This document shows, one piece after another, positions 50,453 through 58,108 of a stretch of DNA of 64,000 bases (within the stretch, counting starts at the first letter, position 1; each line of letters starts with the position of its first letter). The stretch is taken from NCBI RefSeq assembly GCF_900187965.1, contig NZ_FZNL01000014.1:1-64000 (forward strand). Direction: 5' to 3'. A program made the translations under genes and the position numbers. This DNA is from Flavobacterium sp. ov086. GTDB lineage: Bacteria; Bacteroidota; Bacteroidia; Flavobacteriales; Flavobacteriaceae. The notes under the pieces were generated by a model, which saw only the letters and a program-made list of their open reading frames with translations, was not told the origin of the DNA and made no database searches.

Positions 50453-53359
50453 TCAACGCAAACAGCTTTTTAAAATACTTACCGGATGTTGCGCTTCTCT
50501 ACTCGTTCCGTCAAAAATTTGATGGCGACAGCTTGTTCCGGCTGCGGCAATTTTTACGTTTTGGGCAGTAGCACGTACTTTTGGGAATAAAGTATCTTCT
50601 CCCATTTGCATACTTACCTGATAATGTTCTTTCTCGTAACCAAACGATCCCGCCATTCCGCAACAACCCGAATTGTAAATCGTAACCGTATTATTCGTTG
50701 GAAGATTCAGCATTGCAAAAGTCGCTTCTACAGAACTCAATGATTTCTGATGGCAATGTCCGTGAATTTTGATTTCTTTCTTTTCTTCCGAAAATGGATC
50801 CGGTTTTATTTTTCCGTCGACAATCTCTTTTTTAAAGAATTCTTCGATCGTGAAGGCACTTTGCGACACTTTTTCGGCTGCTTCTTTATCATCTGCCAAA
50901 CGTAAATATTCATCTCTAAAAGTCAAAATTGCCGAAGGTTCTATCCCTATTAATGGTGCTTTCGCAGAAATTAAATCCTTAAAGATATTCACGTTGATAT
51001 TGGCTATTTTCTTCGCTTCTTCCAGAAATCCTTTTGATAAATACGTTCTTCCGCTTTCTTCATGATCGACAACCAGAACTTCATAACCTAATTTTGTCAA
51101 TAATTCGAAAGCGTCGATTCCGATATTTACATCATAATAATTCGTGAATTCGTCATTAAACAAATACACTTGTCCGTTCGGGAAATTATTATTTTGCGGT
51201 TTCTGATTCTCGTACCATTTCCTGAAAGTCTTTTTCGCCAAAAGCGGAACTTGTCTTTCAGGTGCAATTCCCATGCTTTTTTTAACGAGCGATTGATTCG
51301 AAATAAAGTTAGTTATGGACGGAAACAAACTTCCCATTTTATTCAATTTTGCGTTGTGAGCAAAAATCTTATTTCGGGTCGAGAATCCGTTTGCTTTTTG
51401 ATATTGGTATAAAAACTCTGCTTTCAAGGTTGCAACGTCCACATTACTCGGACATTCGCTGGCGCAGGCTTTACAGCTCACACACAACTCAAACACTTCG
51501 TATAATTCTTTCTGGTCGAATTTATTTTCTTTCTCAGAATACGTCAAATATTCACGCAACGCATTGGCTCTCGCACGCGTTGTTTCTTTCTCGTTTTTGG
51601 TCGCACGATAACTCGGACACATTGCTCCTCCTGCCGATGGCAATTTTCTACAATCTCCCGATCCGTTGCATTTTTCGGCAGCACGCAAAATCCCTAAACT
51701 GTCTGAGAAATCCTGAAACGTTTTAATATCTGGTTCTACCCTGCCCGAAACCACACGATGGTTTTCGTCCATCTTTAAGGCGTTGACAATCTTCCCGATA
51801 TTCAAAACCGAATTAGGGTCAAACGCCAATTTGATTCTTTTCAGCAATTCATAATTTATTTCGCCAATCATGTACGGAATAAACTCTCCACGCACAATTC
51901 CGTCACCGTGTTCACCGCTTAATGAACCTCTGTATTTTTTAACCAAAATCGCCACATCAGTCGCGATAGTTCTAAACAATTTTAAGTCAGATGTTTTCTT
52001 CAAATTCAAAACCGGACGCAAATGCAGCTCGCCCGCACCCGCATGCGCATAATAAATCGCACCTTGTCCGTGACGCAGCATCATTGCCGAAAATTCTTCA
52101 ATATAAGCCGGTAAATCACTCAATTCAACCGCTGTATCTTCAATAGAATCGGCTGCTTTGTTGTCTCCAACGATACTTCCTAAAAGTCCTAATCCGGCTT
52201 TTCTAAGTTCGTTTACTTTTTCAATATCGGCTCCGTAAATTTTTACGAGTGCATAACCAAAGTTGTTTTTTTCTAAATCGGCAATCAAAGCATTTGCCTG
52301 ATTTTCGGCATCTTGAGGATCGTGCGAAGCCACTTCAAACATCATAATCGCTTTTGGTTCACCAACCAAAAAGAACCTGTTTTTTGACTGCTCGCGATTC
52401 GTTTTAGTACAATCCAAAATCGTATCGTCGATCATTTCTGCTGTGTACAAATGATGTTTCATTGCCACTACAACAGATTCCAGCGATTCCTGAATGCTAT
52501 GATAATGCGCCACAACCATAATATTATTGGCAGGCGGTAAATCGTCTACTTTTAAGGTAATTTCGTAGGTAAAAGCCAAAGTTCCTTCGCTTCCGCAAAG
52601 TAATTTTCCGAGATTTATCGTTGGTTCCGTTCCGCCAAACAAATCCGATTTTAATAGAATATCAACCGCATAACCCGTATTTCGTCTGTGAATTTCGGGT
52701 TTCGGAAACTCCTTTATAATTTCGTCCTGTGTTGCTTTTACTGAAAGTTCGTCGTAAACGCTTTTATATATTTTATTTTCTAAAGTATCACCTTTGGTTT
52801 TCTCGATAAATTCAGCCGAAGTCAGTTCCTTAAAAACCACTTCAGATCCATCGCTTAAAAGTCCTTTGATTTCAACAATTTTATCGCGCGTTACACCATA
52901 ACGAATCGAAGTTGTTCCCGAAGAATTATTCCCCACCATTCCCCCAATCATACAGCGGTTTGAAGTCGAAGTATTCGGTCCAAAAAATACACCGTGAGGT
53001 TTCAGAAATAGATTCAGTTCGTCACGAATCACGCCAGGCTCGACCGTAACCGTTTTTTTGATTGGGTCAAAATTCAGAATCTTAGTAAAATTCTTCGAAA
53101 CATCCACCACAATTCCGTCACCAACCGTTTGTCCCGCCAATGAAGTTCCGGCAGTTCTTGGCGTAATCGAAATATGGTGTTTCCCCGCAAACTTAATTAG
53201 TTTACTAATGTCGGCTATCGTTTTAGGCACGGCAACCGCTTTTGGTCGAATTCGATACACCGAAGCATCGGTCGAATAAAGCGTTTTATGAAGATCGTCG
53301 TATAAAAGTGTTCCTTCTAACGATTCTGATAATTGTTCTAACTCTTTAACTATTGACAT
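50453..53359 (-). CDS. FAD/Fe-S D-2-hydroxyacid dehydrogenase (YdiJ/GlcD-GlcF fusion type)
   Basis: ATG 53359 (MSIVKELEQL) is preferred to GTG 53380. The 968-residue protein joins an FAD-binding PCMH domain (about 30-260; TPRTAGTSLAGQ, GMVGNNSSGTTSIRYG), an FAD-oxidase C domain (to about 540; HAGAGELHLRP), and two ferredoxin-like clusters (CNGSGDC...MCPSYRATKNEKETTRARAN and CVSCKACASECP). Two CCG-type heterodisulfide motifs follow (HGHCHQKSL, NSGCCGMAGSFG). This is the arrangement of YdiJ-type D-2-hydroxyglutarate/D-lactate dehydrogenases, which pass electrons to quinone. Confidence 0.9.
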   Translation of the reverse strand: MSIVKELEQLSESLEGTLLYDDLHKTLYSTDASVYRIRPKAVAVPKTIADISKLIKFAGKHHISITPRTAGTSLAGQTVGDGIVVDVSKNFTKILNFDPIKKTVTVEPGVIRDELNLFLKPHGVFFGPNTSTSNRCMIGGMVGNNSSGTTSIRYGVTRDKIVEIKGLLSDGSEVVFKELTSAEFIEKTKGDTLENKIYKSVYDELSVKATQDEIIKEFPKPEIHRRNTGYAVDILLKSDLFGGTEPTINLGKLLCGSEGTLAFTYEITLKVDDLPPANNIMVVAHYHSIQESLESVVVAMKHHLYTAEMIDDTILDCTKTNREQSKNRFFLVGEPKAIMMFEVASHDPQDAENQANALIADLEKNNFGYALVKIYGADIEKVNELRKAGLGLLGSIVGDNKAADSIEDTAVELSDLPAYIEEFSAMMLRHGQGAIYYAHAGAGELHLRPVLNLKKTSDLKLFRTIATDVAILVKKYRGSLSGEHGDGIVRGEFIPYMIGEINYELLKRIKLAFDPNSVLNIGKIVNALKMDENHRVVSGRVEPDIKTFQDFSDSLGILRAAEKCNGSGDCRKLPSAGGAMCPSYRATKNEKETTRARANALREYLTYSEKENKFDQKELYEVFELCVSCKACASECPSNVDVATLKAEFLYQYQKANGFSTRNKIFAHNAKLNKMGSLFPSITNFISNQSLVKKSMGIAPERQVPLLAKKTFRKWYENQKPQNNNFPNGQVYLFNDEFTNYYDVNIGIDAFELLTKLGYEVLVVDHEESGRTYLSKGFLEEAKKIANINVNIFKDLISAKAPLIGIEPSAILTFRDEYLRLADDKEAAEKVSQSAFTIEEFFKKEIVDGKIKPDPFSEEKKEIKIHGHCHQKSLSSVEATFAMLNLPTNNTVTIYNSGCCGMAGSFGYEKEHYQVSMQMGEDTLFPKVRATAQNVKIAAAGTSCRHQIFDGTSREAQHPVSILKSCLR

Positions 53360-53495
53360 TTTTACTGAATATGATTTCACAAAAATAGTTTTTTTTTAGG
53401 TTCAGAAGTACAAAGCGACAAAGGTTCAGAGGTTTTCTTTGATTGTATGTTTTTAAATTAGAATTTGGATTTTTTGAATTGGAATTTTAATTTGA

Positions 53496-53577
53496 AGCTA
53501 TTTCCCGCTGTCCTTCCAATCTTTTATGTCCGCTGCGGCGGACACAAAAGGATTTTCCCTCCCATCAGGGCTAGGGC
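53496..53577. repeat. GCCCTAGCCCTGAT repeat, copy 2 (inverted)
   Basis: The reverse complement reads GCCCTAGCCCTGAT..GGAAAATCCTTTT..AAAAGATTGGAAGGACAGCG..GGAAATAGCT, matching copy 1 at 40679-40760 in both arms. The centre here is the perfect hairpin TGTCCGCTGCGGCGGACA with flanks, instead of the T/A-rich centre of copy 1. Confidence 0.82.
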
Positions 53578-53655
53578 TTTTGGTTTTATAAGAAACTTTA
53601 CTGAAAATTGATTTAACACAAACATAGCACATCTGATTTCCTATCTCAAAATAAA

Positions 53656-54024
53656 CTATGACTTATTTTCATCTAGTTTTCTTCTCAAATAAACAATCTC
53701 ATTTTTTAGATTGATTATCTGTTCTTTATATAATTCCCGTTCCTTATTAAAAAGTTCTGCAATTATTTCTTTTTCATTATTATCGATCTCTTTTAAACTA
53801 GTTTGAATTGGTTTTGTTAAGAATTGTTTTTCATGAAAATCCAAAATATAATTCACATCAATTTCAAAAATTAGAGCCACTTTCTTCAGCCTTTCTAAAT
53901 TAATTTTCGTTTTCCCTCTTTCAATATCAGAGTACGCAGATTGCGATATTTGTAACAAATCAGCAATGTATTCCTGAGAAAATCCTTTAATAATCCTGAT
54001 TTTCCTGATTTTTTCTCCGATCAT
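53656..54024 (-). CDS. XRE-family regulator with C-terminal coiled coil
   Basis: The 122-residue protein has an XRE helix-turn-helix at 5-62 (GFSQEYIADLLQISQSAYSD, then IERGKTKI). A charged coiled coil follows at about 85-120 (ERELYKEQIINLKNEIVYLR), probably for dimer formation. It is divergent from the lipoprotein/outer-membrane operon; a perfect palindrome lies between them. A TATTTTTG box upstream of the ATG on the - strand is a candidate -7 element. Confidence 0.85.
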   Translation of the reverse strand: MIGEKIRKIRIIKGFSQEYIADLLQISQSAYSDIERGKTKINLERLKKVALIFEIDVNYILDFHEKQFLTKPIQTSLKEIDNNEKEIIAELFNKERELYKEQIINLKNEIVYLRRKLDENKS

Positions 54025-54081
54025 TTTTTCTTACAAAAATAAGAAATAACTTATACATTAAAACTATTATTATCAGGTGAA

Positions 54082-54117
54082 ACCTATAAATTATAGGTAG
54101 ACATAATTATACTTTTG
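54082..54117 (+). promoter_or_regulatory. operator palindrome and promoter of the 54148 operon
   Basis: ACCTATAA-A-TTATAGGT (54082-54098) is a perfect 8+1+8 palindrome. The -7 box TACTTTTG is at 54110-54117, so the palindrome occupies the -33 region. It lies between the divergent XRE gene and the operon, and is the most likely binding site of that regulator. Confidence 0.7.
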
Positions 54118-54147
54118 AAAGTATTAACAACCAAAAAATATATAATT

Positions 54148-55755
54148 ATGAAAAACAGAAAATTATTTCCCGTATTATTTCTGATTCTAACTTGCTGTTT
54201 ATCTTGCGAAAAAGATCAGATTAGTGAGTCAAATGACCAAATAGTTTCAATGGATAAAATAGTAATTGACAACGGAAGGCTTTCTTTTCCAAATAAAACT
54301 ACTTTTTCTGAATTTTATAACACATCTAAAGACGAAAGTAATGATAAAATTGCTTCTGTTTTAAATGAAAAATTTTATCAAAAAGACTTTTACTCTTTAA
54401 AACCTATCGTTAATGATGAGACGGAAATTAAAGAAATTCAAAAACACTTTGCGAGAATTAAGCAACAACAGACTAATAAATCAATAAATGCTAAAAGCTC
54501 TTCACAAATACCAGACAAAGCAATAATAGACGAAGCAATTATTGAACATTATGATGAATTAGATGATATACTAGGTGATGAATTATTTCTAAGTCTTCTA
54601 AATGAAAATGCAGAAATACAAGTTGAAGATATTATATATAAATATACAGATAACGGAATCTTATTTTGTAATAAAGAATACATCTATGAACTTTATAATT
54701 TCATGAATCTATATGGAGTTAACTCCCTAAGTGATATTGGAGAATTAAACATGAATCAAAAATATCCTAAGTTTAATTATGATGGTGGTTTAAAACAGGT
54801 TACAAATCATATAAGTTCTTTTGTAGATAAAAAGGAAATCGAAAACTCTTATAATCCTATAAAAAGTTTATCTGCAAAATCAATGTCGTCAGAAATTTTT
54901 GGAGCTTCAATTGCTCCCACTTTGACGAATGTTGTAGATAATCTTCAAGTATGTAATCCAAGTAGTCCCTGGCTGGCGAATCTTTTCGGGCAAACTAAAA
55001 TCTGTACCACAAATTACGAAAGTAAACGTCGCGTAAAATTAAAATATTATAACGTAAACTTATTTTTAGCATTTTCAATTGGTGTTAATGTAAAACATCA
55101 ATTTAGAGGATGGACTGGAATTTGGAGAGAAGAAAACACAAATGAAGTTGCTCTGGGAGTAAATAGTGTAACATGGTTTTTTGATAATTCAAAGGTTTTT
55201 AGTAATACCACAAACAGCATGATAACCAACTATTATGTAACGGATACCGGAAAGCTTTATACAAGTTTAAATAGTTACAATGATGCAAAATATGCAGGAA
55301 CAGACAAGCCAATGCCAAACTTACCAATTAAAAAACTTGACATGATAATTGAAGTTGCTGCTGATTTTATAGGTAAAGATCTAACGGAATATCAAATTCG
55401 AAAATTATTCTATGGATCAATATATCCACAAGCTGAAAAAATCATGAAATCATTAGGAAAACCAATGAACGAAATTGGAGTAATCCTTAATCAAAGAGGT
55501 CAGACTATTGTGCAATATTATAATTTAGGAACAAGTTGTACAAATTGTTCAGATAAACAAAAGACATTCGATTGGGGAATCGTCAGTCCAAAAATAACAT
55601 ACACTTTTGGAGCGGGAAATGGCGGTGATTTTAATGTTAAAACTGGTTTTAATGACTTAAAATTTGATTTTAAAAATCCCAAAGTTACAGGATTAAACAT
55701 ATATGGAATGGCAAACAAACACGGAACATGGTATGGGTTTAAAATGGTTTTTTAG
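54148..55755 (+). CDS. large lipoprotein of unknown function
   Basis: The start is ATG 54148; the longer frame begins with a TTG inside the promoter. The 535-residue precursor has a lipobox (LTCCLSC, acylated C20). The first 220 residues are acidic and helical; the rest is beta-rich, with cysteine pairs (CNPSSPWLANLFGQTKIC; TSCTNCSD) and W-rich strands (QFRGWTGIWREENTNEVALG). I do not recognise the domain. It is the first gene of a three-gene operon with two outer-membrane proteins, controlled by the divergent XRE regulator. Confidence 0.65.
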   Translation: MKNRKLFPVLFLILTCCLSCEKDQISESNDQIVSMDKIVIDNGRLSFPNKTTFSEFYNTSKDESNDKIASVLNEKFYQKDFYSLKPIVNDETEIKEIQKHFARIKQQQTNKSINAKSSSQIPDKAIIDEAIIEHYDELDDILGDELFLSLLNENAEIQVEDIIYKYTDNGILFCNKEYIYELYNFMNLYGVNSLSDIGELNMNQKYPKFNYDGGLKQVTNHISSFVDKKEIENSYNPIKSLSAKSMSSEIFGASIAPTLTNVVDNLQVCNPSSPWLANLFGQTKICTTNYESKRRVKLKYYNVNLFLAFSIGVNVKHQFRGWTGIWREENTNEVALGVNSVTWFFDNSKVFSNTTNSMITNYYVTDTGKLYTSLNSYNDAKYAGTDKPMPNLPIKKLDMIIEVAADFIGKDLTEYQIRKLFYGSIYPQAEKIMKSLGKPMNEIGVILNQRGQTIVQYYNLGTSCTNCSDKQKTFDWGIVSPKITYTFGAGNGGDFNVKTGFNDLKFDFKNPKVTGLNIYGMANKHGTWYGFKMVF

Positions 55756-56299
55756 TCTTATATTCTTAATCCCGATAATGGTTTATTGTCAGGATGAAGA
55801 ATTTAAAAAGAAAGGATTTAGCGTTGATGCATCAGCGCTAATCCTATTTCCTTATGATTTTAGAATACCATCAGAACATGATGAAATATCTGAGACTAGT
55901 ACAAAGTCAAAAATATTAGGTACAAGTATGCACTTAAACTATTACGTCTCTAAATGTTTTGCTTTTACAGCAAGTAGTGGTTATGAATCTATCAATCAGC
56001 CAAAAATTGATTACATCCCAATTACTGGCGGAATTAAATGGGTTTTGAACGACACAAAAGAAAGCCTGTTAACTTCTTTTGATTTGGGAGGACATTTGGG
56101 GCAAGTAGAAAAATTTGGCGTTTTAATGAGAATTGGCGTTGGATATAGATTTGTGCTTACAAAAAAAATACTTGGCAATTTTGAATTATGCTACTCTCAT
56201 CAAAATTTATATAAAACATTTACCAATCAGGATAATCGAAAAATAGATTATCACAATATTGAAAGTGCCGGATTTAAAATAGGAATCGAAATATATTAA
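55733..56299 (+). CDS. putative outer-membrane beta-barrel protein (operon gene 2)
   Basis: ATG 55733 gives a clear signal peptide (LKWFFSLIFLIPIMVYCQ) and overlaps the preceding gene by 23 bases; ATG 55703 would place ten polar residues before it. The 188-residue product shows amphipathic strands with aromatic ends (AFTASSGYESINQ, VLMRIGVGYRFVLTK, GFKIGIEIY at the C-terminus), typical of an eight-strand barrel. Function unknown; probably a surface partner of the lipoprotein. Confidence 0.6.
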   Translation: MGLKWFFSLIFLIPIMVYCQDEEFKKKGFSVDASALILFPYDFRIPSEHDEISETSTKSKILGTSMHLNYYVSKCFAFTASSGYESINQPKIDYIPITGGIKWVLNDTKESLLTSFDLGGHLGQVEKFGVLMRIGVGYRFVLTKKILGNFELCYSHQNLYKTFTNQDNRKIDYHNIESAGFKIGIEIY

Positions 56300-56310
56300 T
56301 AACTTAAACC

Positions 56311-56871
56311 ATGAAATTATCAAAAATAATAACTCTTTTATTAGTCCTAACATTTGGAACAAAGAGTATATCGCAAAATAAAGGAACATTAGAAAAATCG
56401 ATTTTTGGAGCAGAAACCGGTTTTTTAGGCTTTTGGGTAAATAACGAAACCAGATTAATTTCTAATTTATCATTAAAAAGCGAATTAGGTCTTGATGCAG
56501 GCTTTTTTGGAGGAGCATCAGATACCAAAATTGGTACCGTACTTGTTCCGGTTATTACGTTAGAACCCAGATATTATTATAATATCGAAAAAAGAGCACG
56601 AAATAACAAAACAACCTCAAATAACAGTGCTAATTTCATTGCATTAAATCTAAAATATCAACCAGATTTATTTGTTGTTTCAAATAGTGATGTAGATGCA
56701 ATAACTAATATTTCTATTATTCCTAAATGGGGTATCCGCAGAAACCTGGGAAATCATTTTCATTATGAAACAGGTTTTGGTTTTGGCTACAGATATTTTT
56801 TAGAAAAAATAAATAATGAAAAGGGAGAAATTGCTGTTGATTTACACTTAAGAATTGGATATAATTTATAA
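56311..56871 (+). CDS. putative outer-membrane beta-barrel protein (operon gene 3)
   Basis: The 186-residue precursor has a signal peptide (LLLVLTFGTKSISQ). Alternating strands (FGAETGFLGFWVNNETRLIS, LEPRYYYNIEKRAR, FHYETGFGFGYRYFLE) and a final LHLRIGYNL point to a small barrel. It starts 11 bases after gene 2 and closes the operon before a terminator. It shares no obvious sequence with gene 2 beyond the barrel pattern. Confidence 0.6.
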   Translation: MKLSKIITLLLVLTFGTKSISQNKGTLEKSIFGAETGFLGFWVNNETRLISNLSLKSELGLDAGFFGGASDTKIGTVLVPVITLEPRYYYNIEKRARNNKTTSNNSANFIALNLKYQPDLFVVSNSDVDAITNISIIPKWGIRRNLGNHFHYETGFGFGYRYFLEKINNEKGEIAVDLHLRIGYNL

Positions 56872-56898
56872 AAGCAAAACTATTAAAATGACTATAAA

Positions 56899-56930
56899 AA
56901 AACTCTGTACTCAAAGTGCAGAGTTTTTTT
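56899..56930 (+). terminator. terminator of the lipoprotein/barrel operon
   Basis: AAACTCTGTA pairs with TGCAGAGTTT around CTCAAAG (one mismatch), followed by a T-run. Confidence 0.8.
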
Positions 56931-57040
56931 ATGCCTATACCTCAAAACTTCTTTCTACGCCTTGTAATCTATGCTTTCTATCATAAAACAATTACTTTTT
57001 TAATTAGCGAGAAAACTCCTAGTGTTTGCTAGGCTTTTAC

Positions 57041-57048
57041 TATATTTG
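57041..57048 (+). promoter_or_regulatory. -7 box for the small-peptide unit
   Basis: TATATTTG fits TAnnTTTG exactly and lies 21 bases before the ATG at 57070. Upstream is a short inverted repeat CTAG-TGTTTG-CTAG at 57019-57032. No good -33 TTG at the usual distance was seen. Confidence 0.45.
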
Positions 57049-57069
57049 CCGTTCCTAATTTACAGAATC

Positions 57070-57195
57070 ATGACATCTAAAAAACTTTTGCCCATGTGGT
57101 ATGGTGGCGGTATTGGAAACAACCGTAACACTTCTGTAAGTGTAGGACACCTTAGCCTCATGGGTTTTATATTTCCTAAAATTACAGAGTTATGA
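57070..57195 (+). CDS. 41-residue peptide, first gene of a coupled pair
   Basis: The frame MTSKKLLPMWYGGGIGNNRN, then TSVSVGHLSLMGFIFPKITE and a final L, ends with TGA at 57193-57195. The next gene starts with ATG at 57192-57194, giving an ATGA overlap typical of translational coupling. A -7 promoter box precedes it and a terminator follows the second gene. The peptide is glycine/asparagine-rich in the middle with a basic start and a hydrophobic end. No family recognised. Part of its DNA can be drawn as a tRNA-like fold; I think it is coding. Confidence 0.5.
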   Translation: MTSKKLLPMWYGGGIGNNRNTSVSVGHLSLMGFIFPKITEL

Positions 57196-57425
57196 GTACA
57201 AACACCCTTTCAAAAGAAGCCGAAAAAAGGCTGACAGATTTTTTCAACAATACAATAGAGCCAGAAGAAATGTCCAAGGCAATAAGAAAACTAAATTACA
57301 TACTCGCTTTGGGACTTATGAGAGAAGATAAAACTCTCAAAAACCAAATAGAAGATGTAGAAAATAGCTTTTATTGGCTCAATGAATTAGCCGAAGTTTT
57401 AAATCCTTATTTGAGTTTGGAATAA
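57192..57425 (+). CDS. 77-residue helical protein, second gene of a coupled pair
   Basis: The product is predicted all-helical and acidic: STNTLSKEAEKRLTDFFNNT, EPEEMSKAIRKLNYILALG, then SFYWLNELAEVLNPYLSLE. It overlaps the peptide gene by ATGA and is followed by a strong terminator, so the two form a free-standing unit of about 420 bases. No family is recognised. The size and coupling fit regulatory, toxin-antitoxin or accessory-subunit pairs, without direct evidence for any of these. Confidence 0.6.
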   Translation: MSTNTLSKEAEKRLTDFFNNTIEPEEMSKAIRKLNYILALGLMREDKTLKNQIEDVENSFYWLNELAEVLNPYLSLE

Positions 57426-57451
57426 GGTTTTATTGAAATTTATAATAAAAG

Positions 57452-57482
57452 AAAAACCTCGATTTTTAAGATCGAGGTTTTC
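57452..57482. terminator. bidirectional terminator after the small-peptide unit
   Basis: AAAACCTCGAT (57453-57463) pairs perfectly with ATCGAGGTTTT (57471-57481) around TTTTAAG. It separates two convergent units. Confidence 0.9.
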
Positions 57483-57511
57483 TTTATTTAGCTTTAATTC
57501 TAATATTATTT

Positions 57512-58075
57512 TCAGTTTTTAGAATACTTTGAAGAAATAATATACTCAGGCGTTAAATTCGGATAGTTTTTTGAATCATTAATTTTTATATACATTTTCT
57601 CTGGTTTTTCCACTAAAGGACCAACAATAACTTCATCAATATTACCATTTCTTGTAATTTCAATTATTCGATGACCTTCAAATTTTTCTGTTTCGAATAT
57701 CGTATCGTTTTTATTATCAATAAATCCCCAACGATTATGATATTTTCCATATAAATAAGTATTCCCATTATTTAACAATTCTGTTTTGGAAAATGTATTT
57801 GATTCTGTCAAAGTTGCCAAAAGATTATTGTCTATTTTGGCTTTTACAAAATATGCATTTTCTTTTTCAAAACTAATGCCATCATGCCAATTACTTGGGT
57901 AATAAGAGCAACAATATTCTAATTCTTTTTTTTGTTGATTGCCTAAATTCTTAAAAGTTAAAATTTCTACACTTATTATAACATCATTAATTTTTAATTT
58001 AGCTTTTTCTGCTTTATTACAACCAATTGAAAATATAAAAAATAAAAATATTGTTTTTGAAATCGCATTTTTCAT
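57512..58075 (-). CDS. lipoprotein of unknown function
   Basis: The 187-residue precursor has a lipobox ending FSIGC (acylated C19). The mature protein is beta-rich and basic-aromatic, with CCSYYPSNWHDG in the middle and a C-terminal strand pair (GHRIIEITRNGNIDEVIVG). Family unknown. It starts 33 bases after the KAP NTPase gene on the same strand and may share its transcript. Confidence 0.6.
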   Translation of the reverse strand: MKNAISKTIFLFFIFSIGCNKAEKAKLKINDVIISVEILTFKNLGNQQKKELEYCCSYYPSNWHDGISFEKENAYFVKAKIDNNLLATLTESNTFSKTELLNNGNTYLYGKYHNRWGFIDNKNDTIFETEKFEGHRIIEITRNGNIDEVIVGPLVEKPEKMYIKINDSKNYPNLTPEYIISSKYSKN

Positions 58076-58108
58076 TTCAAATCTAGCTTTAAATAATTAT
58101 AATACTTT

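Noticed and set aside
54115-54147. Longer start of the large lipoprotein
   Set aside because: The TTG overlaps the -7 box; ATG 54148 starts an ideal lipoprotein signal.
57091-57166. tRNA-like fold: GCCCATG and CATGGGT could pair as an acceptor stem, with an ACACTT/AAGTGT hairpin between
   Set aside because: There is no T-loop GTTCGA consensus or proper D-arm, and the same bases form an uninterrupted ATG frame coupled by ATGA to the next gene, so a coding reading is simpler.
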